Assembly (NCBI RefSeq): GCF_021462225.1
Contig: NC_061818.1
Span: 22,083,978-22,147,977 of the forward strand
DNA: 64,000 bases
Source of the DNA: Girardinichthys multiradiatus
Lineage: Eukaryota > Chordata > Actinopteri > Cyprinodontiformes > Goodeidae
Direction: 5' to 3'
Below, piece after piece: positions 48,818 to 57,956 of this stretch. Position 1 is the first letter of the stretch. Each line of letters starts with the position of its first letter. The notes under the pieces were generated by a model that had not been told where the DNA came from, ran no database searches, and worked only from the letters and a program-made list of their open reading frames with translations. Made by a program: the position numbers and the translations under genes.

Positions 48818-49912
48818 CTCACAGGTGGGAAGAAAGAAAAACAACAACACCCCTCTTTGAATCCTCTCTTTGAGGAACAAGATGCAATTATGGTCAAATG
48901 ATTGTAATATTTCAGTCTGCAACATAATCGAGAAGAAAACCTTTCTCTTCTGCTGTGTAAACAGTACTTAAGGGTGTTTTAGATCTTTAAGCTGTTGAAG
49001 GGAAAAGTGCTTGAACTTCCCAAAACATTTTTGCTGAATGGCAGTTTTGAAGGAAGATATAATTCTGTTTAGAGAGAAGAATTACCCCGGATTTAAATGG
49101 GCTGAGGTGACATGTTCTAATGTTAAACATGTTGGTCCAAAAACAAGTACGGCTAGGGGAAGACGAGGAAAATAAAGGTGAAGGAAATGCAGTAAAATGG
49201 GAGCAGAGTAAAAGAAATACCATAAAAATATAAGAAACAAAGAAAAAGACAAAAACACGTTTTAGGTGAATTTATAATCTTGCTTTTAAACATTAGAGGC
49301 TGATCAAGTATGGAGGCTCTGTAGATTTAATGAACGTACTACAGTGCTTTGCAGAAATAAGGCAGCTACAGCAACCTGACCCACCATAGCACTGGGCTAC
49401 AATGTGGAGAACTGGGCTGCTCTTGTTTTACTCCAATGTGGTTTTGATAATAGCAGAGGTTGAAGGTAGTGAAGGGTTTTGGAACCCGTTTTTCTACAGC
49501 TTTTTTCCACGCAAATCCGGAAATACTGTAAGACAAAGACTGATAATACAGAGATCTTTTGTACCTAGAGAAGCTTAGAATAACCAGCCGGTGACCAGAA
49601 CCAGTCGATTTTCAGCTTGATTGGCTTTGATTGGTAACCAGCCAATTGGAAATTCAAAACTGTGAAATTTTTCACTTGTTATTGTGAATGCACGATACTA
49701 AACTCTACCATGTTGCTATGACAACAACATGCTGTGGTGTGGAAGTTACTGCAGAAAGAAGATTTCCTGTTTCAATAAGATGCTTATAACAAAATCAGCA
49801 GAAACACAAAAGCTGTAATAAGCTATTTAAAAGAATATTTCCACATATTTAATTTCATTCAAATGATTTGATCACATTTAAAAGAAACAATTGTGCTGTC
49901 TGAAAGTCCAAT
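48818..49912. other. cep112 intron sequence, nothing recognised
   Basis: The phrase tacagtgctttgcagaaata near 49340 resembles a Tc1 terminus, but no body or second end was found. Confidence 0.45.
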
Positions 49913-50002
49913 AGCAATAGGCTAATTCGCAGGCCCGGCACTAGGCCCGGCACTGGGCCCAACACTGGGCCCAGCACTGGGCCTGCGAATTAGCCTATGG
50001 CT
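49913..50002. repeat. 90-bp near-palindrome around 12-bp GC repeats
   Basis: Arms of 24 bp (49913-49936 and 49979-50002) are inverted with one mismatch; the inner 20 bp, ATAGGCTAATTCGCAGGCCC, are perfect. The 42-bp centre consists of about 3.5 direct units of the type ggcactgggccc (ggcactaggccc, ggcactgggccc, aacactgggccc, agcactggg). The units are themselves partly self-complementary (gggccc). The block is strongly GC-rich in AT-rich intron. Confidence 0.93.
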
Positions 50003-51083
50003 GACTAATAAACCGAGGGGCTGAGAGGACAAAAAGTCTCGCCTGATGCAATCGTGGTCAAATCATATGTGTATTCTGTGACAGTGCCTTCTGGTGGTCA
50101 GAAAATAGCATTGCAGGTAGCAGTCAGCTGAATACACATATTGTGACTAGACTAGAACACGTAAAACTTGGGTCAGAGCATCTCAATGAAGGACAAATAA
50201 TGTGTCGGTCACAAAAATGAACTACAGCCACAACCAGAACCAAGCAGCACTTGTTGAGTCATAAAGATCTCCATCATTGAGTGACGCCACATGAAACACC
50301 CACTTTTAGCTGTCAGTGCGAGAGAACAAATAGACTAAACTTGTTCTTCCAGGAATAAAATTCAGTTGTAAATAAAGTATAATTATATCCTAAAACATAT
50401 TTGACTGACTTTAACCTATTACATTACCAGATAACAACCACTGTGGTAAATCTAAATTACACTACACAAAGTAAAGTGATTTAATAGTAGACTGCCAAGT
50501 ATATTGCAAATATATAATTGTCACTGTATAGCTGTATGCAGTACTAAAGTTGCAAAGGAATGTTTGCAGAGCAATATTTGTTAGTTGTTCCTAATATCAG
50601 GAGTTCTTTCTTTGCATGGCATAGATATAAATATAGCCTGTTGGATGGAGTCTCTATGCACACTACGTTCTAACACCAAACACAGAAAATAGTATGCAGG
50701 ATGCAATGGTCACAGAGAAAGTTTGAAACATCTTAATGAGATTTTCTGATATCCTGGAGCCCTGCTTGGAAGCAGACGAACAAACTGCAAACCAACAATT
50801 TGCCATCTTAGCGAGTATATAACAAAATAATGTATGAAAAATGTCTCAACGATTTTTTACTAAAATTATTTTATTACAGTGTTGAGTACAGTAATATAAG
50901 CTTCTTTTACACGTGTGTGGATTAATGTTTTTTGAATTGTTGCAATATTTGTATTTTGTCAATGGCTGAAGGGAAATGTCCTCACCTTCCCCATCAATGT
51001 GTTCTGTGACAAAGTTGTGTGGAAAAGGTAAATATTCAATGAAAGAAGGGGCAGAATAAGGCAGGAGAAAATAAACTGATTAC
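50003..51083. other. cep112 intron sequence, nothing recognised
   Basis: No supportable feature up to the donor of the next exon. Confidence 0.5.
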
Positions 51084-51146
51084 CTGGGCAGACTTGGCAA
51101 GCTTCTGACTGTACTCCTTCTCAATCTGCTTCGCCCTGCTGTTTGT
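51084..51146 (-). CDS. cep112: cep112 coding exon (most 5' one in window)
   Basis: A 63-nt exon with acceptor ctttcttgttgcag and donor GTAATC, phase 0 at both ends. It encodes 21 residues, TNSRAKQIEKEYSQKLAKSA and Gln, joining in frame to VIAELQ of the next exon. The AKQIEKEY..KLAKS.Q pattern fits CEP112 as I recall it and continues the coiled coil. The intron upstream runs past the right end of the window, since I found no further exon in the 12.9 kb that remain. Confidence 0.85.
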
Positions 51147-53952
51147 CTGCAACAAGAAAGAATAGAGGGGCGGGTGTGAGAAAGAGATATGCAGACAGGT
51201 GGATGGAGGGACACAAAGAGACAGAACTGAGAGGTGAAATTCAATCCTCGGTTAGGAAGTGCACAGAGACACATTATCCAGCTAGCCGACCCACCCTCAA
51301 TCACACACGAACACACACACTAACGTTGACCTCTGTATGTTGGCAGTGTGTCTCTGTGGCCCATTGGCACCACTCCAGCCTTAACCCCTATGTGTGCCAG
51401 AAGGTAGTGACTGTCATGGTGGCCAGAGGGCACCAGTTTCCTTTGATCCCCAACCAACAATCCATCACTTAACAAGAATGGGAGTGTTGAAGGGGTGAAT
51501 TAAAATGTTGCTGCCAAATAGCCACACAGGGAAAAAACTAGAAAGTGATGATCGAGAAAAGCCTCAGAGTGAATTGATGTTAACTGAGTGCTGATTTTCT
51601 ATCGTTTTGTTGCCCTAGTTACTTGATTCAGCAATCTAAAAGTTATATACAATATCTAAGAAGATTTGTATCAGTGTATAATTGAGATTCCCAAATCTTT
51701 TTTAAAGGGCGGACTCCGTTATTTCCAGTACATTTCCTTTGCAATTATGTGTGGGCTTGCAGTTCACAAAAAGGGTATACATTTAATGTCAAAAGTCAAG
51801 TAATATGTAAAAAAAAGGATGAGCAAAACAAACATGATAGCTAAAAAAGCAGCTGACAGATACAAAAAAGTAAAGAATGTTAGTTTGGGAGACCAAATTT
51901 GGGCATCTATATGTAACACAATGGCCAACCAAGAATAAAGTTAAAATAGAAAAGTCTCCAATTTGAAACTGAGATAGTAAAGTGTAGATGTATATGGTGA
52001 TTCAGCCAGTGTGGAGGAGAAAGTGATGACCAAAATGCCTGAGATTTTTTAATCTCAGGGTGGGGCAATGATTTGGTAAAATACATCAGCAGCTGGAAAT
52101 CTCACTTTTCTACACATAAAACATAAAAAACTATGGGAAAACACATTTTCATGCTTCAGAAACTTTATGCTCACAAACAACACCGTGGTCACTTCAGTGG
52201 TCTGGCTGCTGACTATGACAACCTTGGGTTTGTACATCCCTTAAAGCCAAGTTTGCAATTGTTTTAAAATAACTGGGCAAAAATTGTTTTCAGCAGAAAG
52301 ACTGTTTTTGGTGGGTGAGAGCTCCACCCTTTTCACCCTTTTACATTCACAAAACACACCCACTTTTGCTGCCCAGAATGATCTTTGCAGTAGGAGTACT
52401 CCATTTGTCCTTTTTTTGTTTCCAAAAAAGGCCATACATTTATTAGCTATATTCCTGTTAGAAAGTTATGTTTTGTCAGGGAAACAATTCAATTTTTACA
52501 GCTATAGGCAGTTTTGGGTATAGAGGACATGACACCAAAGGCTCTTTTTCTACCAGTTAGGAATGTGATAAACTGTCTGTCTAAATGGATAATGGATACT
52601 TATTTTGATTTATTTACTTTACACTTTTAAGATTTTATGGTTTTATGACTGTAAAATATAAAATAAACCCTTTAGAAATAAAAAACTCCAAATTTTTTTA
52701 ATTGACTAATGATTTATGGCTTCTTTCAGTAGTGATTTAAAACACGCTAATTACTCAAACACACTTGATTGTCACATCCTGAGAGTCCCTGACAGACAGA
52801 CAACTCTTGAGCAAACACTGCTCCATTGAACACACCCCTCACAGCCATCAACACCTAAGCTGCGTTCGGCCTCTGCACCCAATCCAAATACTTCCTGACA
52901 AACACTGCTGTCCGCTCTGAACGGACACACCTGTCACTATGAATACACAGAGCCGTCACGAAGCACACGGACCTGTCTTCCTGCGCCAGGAGTCCTTGAA
53001 TGGCGCCCCCGCTTGTCCCTAGGGGCCCTGCGGTACCTGATGAGAGTGATGCGGACAAAGAAGGGTGTAGAAAAGAGGATAAAAAGAACTGTGTGTGTGG
53101 GAGAGGGGAGGTGCAAACGGGTCTCTTATTCTTTACATTTGATTTATTTGTTTTCTCCTTTGACTGTGGCAGCACTACAGCTTTGCTGAATAAAACTAGC
53201 AATTTGACGGGAGGCGAGATTTCTTAACTGTCTCATTCTAAGACACTGGCTTTGCTGTCTAAATTACAGCAAAAGGCATAAATGTGACTGAACAGTGAAA
53301 AATATACATTATCATTACTGGAATTGGTTGTGAATTAAAGAAGTGTTTGATGTACTGTAAATGACTTTGCTTCACATCTAAACATCTTCACAGAGATACT
53401 CTGCCATACTAACACGCAATACTCTGCCATACTAACACGCAAACAGCCTCAGATGTTTCATAAAAACATAAAGAGGCAGCTACTAGCCAATTCCCTTTAC
53501 CTACATATACCCAAGGGAAGGCAGCAGAAAGCACTGTACATCATCAAGTATTATAGAGACGAACCATCTAAATACACATTAAGAAATGGCTGGACGTACA
53601 CCAAGATGTGGAAGAAACATGTGAATAAAACAAAAAAAAGCCCAGCTGGACTGTGAAAAACAGAGCTAAAATAAAAGCCCAGCGATATGTGAGTAAGTCT
53701 GTAAGAATTTTCAAAGAGACTACCTGTGCCCTGCCAAAGGCATTTTTGTGCTGAAGGCACTTTGAGGTTGTATCAGGCTCTTCAATCGCCCCTTAATCCT
53801 AGCAGTGTGGAGTGCAGCTGCTTTGAAGTATGTGTGTGTTTACAAATACCTTGTGGATGTGTGAGTGTTAAAGAGAGTGGAAGTAGATCTGAAGGCAAGA
53901 CATGCACCGCTTACCAGAACTTAATTAATAATCTGCAGTGGGAGCCAGGCCG

Positions 53953-53953
<1 letters not shown>
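51147..53953. other. cep112 intron sequence, nothing recognised
   Basis: Includes a perfect 23-bp tandem duplication (53396-53418 and 53419-53441). A possible donor-bounded frame at about 53800-53728 on minus was considered and not accepted. Confidence 0.45.
53396..53441 (+). repeat. 23-bp perfect tandem duplication
   Basis: Two exact copies of a unit beginning atactctgccatac. Confidence 0.9.

Positions 53954-53987
<34 letters not shown>
53954..53987 (+). repeat. (CA)n microsatellite
   Basis: About 17 perfect AC units. Confidence 0.92.
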
Positions 53988-53989
<2 letters not shown>

Positions 53990-54567
53990 CACAAAGACTG
54001 ACAAGAGTGTCAGAAGGCAGAGTGACAACTTTCTCTAACATGCCTAAAGACACACAAGTCACAGTTACTCAAACACAGATAATGGACAAACAGAGAGCCT
54101 GACTTTGATCTACAGCCGTTTAGAAAAGGTCCGCTCAAGGTGTGCATTCTAGGAACACTTTACTGAATTGCTGCTAAAGGCAAGTTAGAATTTCTCTGTA
54201 GTGCAATGTGCCAACACATATTAACTTCTGGGGTTTGTGGAAGTTAAAATGAGTGCTTCTGTTTCCATGGGAAGACAAGTAGAAAAACAAGGATATCCAG
54301 AATTCCGCTTCCATGTCATTTTTTCTTCCAAATGTGTCCAATAATATCAAATTTCTTACTTTGTCTGAATGATAACTCTAAAAACATGACAGAAAACTGT
54401 ACTGACCCTACACAAAGAGAAAAGCACATAATGTGACCCTTTTGTACTCATTATGTGTCCAAGTCACTGTCAGAAAGTTTCTTCACAGTGATCATCTAGA
54501 GTATGAGTATTAAACCACCAAAAAAAGAACTAATCCAATGCCAAGTATTAGAACGAGGTCTGATCAA

Positions 54568-54606
<39 letters not shown>

Positions 54607-55668
54607 GGAGCCCCAAAACAAACTCAACAATTTATTGGTGTTGCTAGTGTACTGCCTGTAATTTTGAATCAGCTGGTCCCATTAATTTTGTGTTAATTAT
54701 TAATTGCCAAAAAATTGTCATGTCTGCGACTTGCAAAACTGTATTATAAGCTGTGCATATTATTTGGCTGATCTGACAAAGTTTTTTCATCCTTTACATT
54801 GGTGTTTACTGTAAAATAGAGACTTTCATGTCTGACAGTGTCCTGTGATGTGCTCTGGACGTTATATATTCCCAAACAGGTGTCGATGTAGCGGAGAGAA
54901 ACACAAGTTTAGAAACCTAATTATAAACAGGAGTTTTGTCCACATGCAATTAACTGGCACTGCATTAAAATGTTAGGTACCAAACTATCAACAAGTCATA
55001 TCAAAACAAACTGTAAAAATGATAGTGTTAACCTAGCAGTTCAACAAAGTTAACAGGAACAACAAATGGGCTATATAAGTCAGGTAAGAGATATCTTTAA
55101 AAAACAAAAGATGAAGCTATGATTGTTCTAGGTGACAATATAATTGTTTTTTTGTTTTTTTTACCCAAGCTTGTCTTGTGTTAGAGCTGCAAATTAAGGA
55201 GGAACTCCAGGAGGTCATTGATGAGTGAGTTCAGTGAGACACAATAGCATAAAAGTAACGTTAGTATGTTAGTAAACAAAACCTGTACAGAGAGACAAGG
55301 AGACGTTTAACATTGGCTTTAAAGATTAAGTCTGTACTGAACAAGTTTTTGCAGAAATGTGACCAAGAACTTCCACCGGTTTTTCTAATCTTGCATTTTG
55401 ATTTTGATCAAATAAATTTTCTAACCTAGATACAAGTTCTGCACAGATGTCAAGCATTCTTCAATTTTATATGTATCCTCGGTATCTTTGTCACATGCAA
55501 TTGCAGAACAAATTTAGCTGAGAAGCACAACTTCTAAAACGTTAAGCATGAAAAGTAAAATATGTCCTGAGAAAGAATGCAACAGTAAAAGGAATAGAGA
55601 AATGAATCTTGTTATGGAGTGTTTAAAAATTAGGATCTAACCATGTTAAAGTTTTGTGGTGCCATATA
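53988..55668. other. cep112 intron sequence, nothing recognised apart from an AT repeat
   Basis: Only the AT repeat at 54571-54603 stands out. Confidence 0.5.
54571..54603. repeat. (AT)n microsatellite
   Basis: About 16 perfect AT units, self-complementary. Confidence 0.92.
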
Positions 55669-55996
55669 CAGGTCCTTCTAAAAAAATTAGCATATTGTGA
55701 TAAAGTTCATTATTTTCCATAATGTCATGATGAAAATTTAACATTCATATATTTTAGATTCATTGCACACTAACTGAAATATTTCAGGTCTTTTATTGTC
55801 TTAATACGGATGATTTTGGCATACAGCTCATGAAAACCCAAAATTCCTATCTCACAAAATTAGCATATCATTAAAAGGGTCTCTAAACGAGCTATGAACC
55901 TAATCATCTGAATCAACGAGTTAACTCTAAACACCTGCAAAAGATTCCTGAGGCCTTTAAAACTCCCAGCCTGGTTCATCACTCAAAACCCCAATC

Positions 55997-56959
55997 ATGG
56001 GTAAGACTGCCGACCTGACTGCTGTCCAGAAGGCCACTATTGACACCCTCAAGCAAGAGGGTAAGACACAGAAAGAAATTTCTGAACAAATAGGCTGTTC
56101 CCAGAGTGCTGTATCAAGGCACCTCAGTGGGAAGTCTGTGGGAAGGAAAAAGTGTGGCAGAAAACGCTGCACAACGAGAAGAGGTGACCGGACCCTGAGG
56201 AAGATTGTGGAGAAGGGCCGATTCCAGACCTTGGGGGACCTGCGGAAGCAGTGGACTGAGTCTGGAGTAGAAACATCCAGAGCCACCGTGCACAGGTGTG
56301 TGCAGGAAATGGGCTACAGGTGCCACATTCCCCAGTCCTGGGCTACAGAGAAGCAGCACTGGACTGTTGCTCAGTGGTCCAAAGTACTTTTTTCAGATGA
56401 AAGCAAATTCTGCATGTCATTCGGAAATCAAGGTGCCAGAGTCTGGAGGAAGACTGGGGAGAAGGAAATGCCAAAATGCCAGAAGTCCAGTGTCAAGTAC
56501 CCACAGTCAGTGATGGTCTGGGGTGCCGTGTCAGCTGCTGGTGTTGGTCCACTGTGTTTTATCAAGGGCAGGGTCAATGCAGCTAGCTATCAGGAGATTT
56601 TGGAGCACTTCATGCTTCCATCTGCTGAAAAGCTTTATGGAGATGAAGATTTAATTTTTCAGCACGACCTGGCACCTGCTCACAGTGCCAAAACCACTGG
56701 TAAATGGTTTACTGACCATGGTATCACTGTGCTCAATTGGCCTGCCAACTCTCCTGACCTGAACCCCATAGAGAATCTGTGGGATATTGTGAAGAGAACG
56801 TTGAGAGACTCAAGACCCAACACTCTGGATGAGCTAAAGGCCGCTATCGAAGCATCCTGGGCCTCCATAAGACCTCAGCAGTGCCACAGGCTGATTGCCT
56901 CCATGCCACACCGCATTGAAGCAGTCATTTCTGCCAAAGGATTCCCGACCAAGTATTGA
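55997..56959 (+). CDS. Tc1-like transposase with 14-codon internal deletion
   Basis: 320 residues, colinear with the 334-residue protein at 19958-20962. Residues VKPLLNQKQGQKRLT of that copy are replaced here by one Ser, an in-frame loss of 14 codons between the DNA-binding and catalytic parts. The lost piece includes the basic KQGQKRL linker. Eight other differences are visible, e.g. HRRV to HRCV, YRCRIP to YRCHIP, MPRR to MPHR. The triad is kept (Asp134, Asp224, Glu259). The frame is open but the protein is probably inactive (inference). Confidence 0.9.
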   Translation: MGKTADLTAVQKATIDTLKQEGKTQKEISEQIGCSQSAVSRHLSGKSVGRKKCGRKRCTTRRGDRTLRKIVEKGRFQTLGDLRKQWTESGVETSRATVHRCVQEMGYRCHIPQSWATEKQHWTVAQWSKVLFSDESKFCMSFGNQGARVWRKTGEKEMPKCQKSSVKYPQSVMVWGAVSAAGVGPLCFIKGRVNAASYQEILEHFMLPSAEKLYGDEDLIFQHDLAPAHSAKTTGKWFTDHGITVLNWPANSPDLNPIENLWDIVKRTLRDSRPNTLDELKAAIEASWASIRPQQCHRLIASMPHRIEAVISAKGFPTKY

Positions 56960-57070
56960 GTGCATAACTGTACATGATTATTTGAAGGTTGACGTTTTTT
57001 GTATTAAAAACACTTTTCTTTTATTGGTCGGATGAAATATGCTAATTTTGTGAGATAGGAATTTTGGGTT

Positions 57071-57785
57071 CTCTTTCAACATTCGTTTCGGTATCTCACT
57101 ATGGGGACACGCCTCCAGCGCCTGTCCCCCAGAAGCTCTATTACATTACGCCAGTCTTGACTGGCAGGCGGAAGTGACGTCCGCTCCCATGGGAGGACTT
57201 CCTCCCAGTATAAAAGTTGACGTCACGTAGGTGATCTTCAGTCTAACACCTCTTCTCGCTTCCAGAAGCACCTCTCAGACGGTCATTACAGTAACTTGAG
57301 CTAGCTTAACTGTTCACAGAGCGAGCTAACAACTCGGTCGCCGAGCGCTTCTCAATAACTGTGCTCGACTGTTCTGAGTCCCTTTCAACGCTGGTCTGTC
57401 GCCAAACAGCAGCGCTGCAACTGGTCACCAAACTAGCTGCAACCTTAACGGAGCTTAAGAAGTTGTGTAACTTGCACTCGTTCTCACCATGAACAGAGTC
57501 AAACCACCATCTAGAACCTGCACATGTGGCAACCTCATAGCTGGGGCAGATACCCATTCTGTCTGCGCTTCGTGTCTGGGGCTGCAACATGCCCAGGACG
57601 CGTTGGCGTCACCGGCGAGCTGCGAGCACTGTGCACGGCTCTCCCTTAAGTCTCGTCGGCGCAGGCTAGCACGCCAAGCTAGCAGTTTAATAAGCACACC
57701 TCTTCCTCGCTCCCTGCAAGGAGGGTGATCTGGTGAGATACCTCACTCATGTTTCAGAGAACCGGGGTTAAATCCTTAACCTAAA
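57071..57785 (+). mobile_element. DIRS-like retroelement remnant (5' part joined to 3' end)
   Basis: 715 bp inserted in the right inverted repeat of the Tc1 copy, flanked by GTT on both sides (57068-57070 and 57786-57788). The left end has tttcggtatctcac and the right end gtgagatacctcac, giving a short inverted match. A TATA-like cagtataaaag lies at about 57207. It contains a short Cys-rich frame. No reverse transcriptase or tyrosine recombinase remains, so it is an internally deleted copy. The DIRS assignment is by remembered family features. Confidence 0.6.
57489..57728 (+). CDS. Cys-rich N-terminal fragment of DIRS-like ORF1 (gag-like)
   Basis: 79 codons starting at an ATG 280 bp after the TATA-like box. 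Cys11, Cys13, Cys26, Cys29, Cys45 and Cys48 with a CLGLQHAQDAL segment resemble the Cys-rich start of ORF1 in fish DIRS-type elements, followed by a basic SRRRRLARQA stretch. It stops at 57728 where the internal deletion begins. Function unknown; as a fragment it is unlikely to work. Confidence 0.5.
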   Translation: MNRVKPPSRTCTCGNLIAGADTHSVCASCLGLQHAQDALASPASCEHCARLSLKSRRRRLARQASSLISTPLPRSLQGG

Positions 57786-57956
57786 GTTTTCATGAGCTGT
57801 ATGCCAAAATCATCCATATTAAGACAATGAAAGACCTGAAATATTTCAGTTAGTGTGCAATGAATCTAAAATATATGAATGTTAAATTTTCATCATTACA
57901 TTATAGAAAATAATGAACTTTATCACAACGTGCTAATTTTTTGAGAAGGACCTGTA

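Larger units (their letters stand above)
3380..51146 (-). other. cep112: cep112 gene, 3' portion (six terminal exons)
   Basis: This is the 3' end of a coiled-coil centrosomal protein gene transcribed leftwards. Five coding exons and a stop-bearing terminal exon join in frame through GT/AG introns of about 6.2, 29.5, 6.7, 3.8 and 0.8 kb. The five coding exons are multiples of three except the last (65 nt). The joined C-terminus of 157 residues aligns end to end with what I recall of vertebrate CEP112: AKQIEKEY, VIAELQ, CAEEKLLSKELE, HQEYEEKIKGLIPADLRQ, LEDTITSLKAQ, FLQKTASLLQEDL and a final Arg-Arg. The family protein is about 950 residues and centrosome-associated, so roughly five sixths of the coding sequence lies right of this window. 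The assignment rests on remembered family sequence and was not searched. Confidence 0.88.
55669..57954 (+). mobile_element. Tc1-like transposon, same family, with DIRS-like insertion
   Basis: The same family as 19681-21290, in opposite orientation. TA lies at 55667-55668 and 57955-57956. The left inverted repeat is 55669-55868; the right one starts at 57037 and is split by a 715-bp insertion at 57071-57785. Its arms differ from each other and from copy 1 at several positions, so it is older. Without the insertion it would be about 1.57 kb, shorter than copy 1 by a 42-bp coding deletion. Confidence 0.93.

Noticed and set aside
49340..49365. tacagtgctttgcagaaata as a Tc1 terminus
   Set aside because: No transposase debris or partner end nearby; too short on its own.
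49925..49980. Regular 12-bp repeats as a CRISPR-like array
   Set aside because: No spacers, units adjoin directly, eukaryotic context.
53728..53800. Possible upstream cep112 exon on minus (…EEPDTTSKCLQHKNAFGRAQ before a GTAGTC donor)
   Set aside because: No polypyrimidine tract or good acceptor, an in-frame stop just upstream, and not coiled-coil in character.
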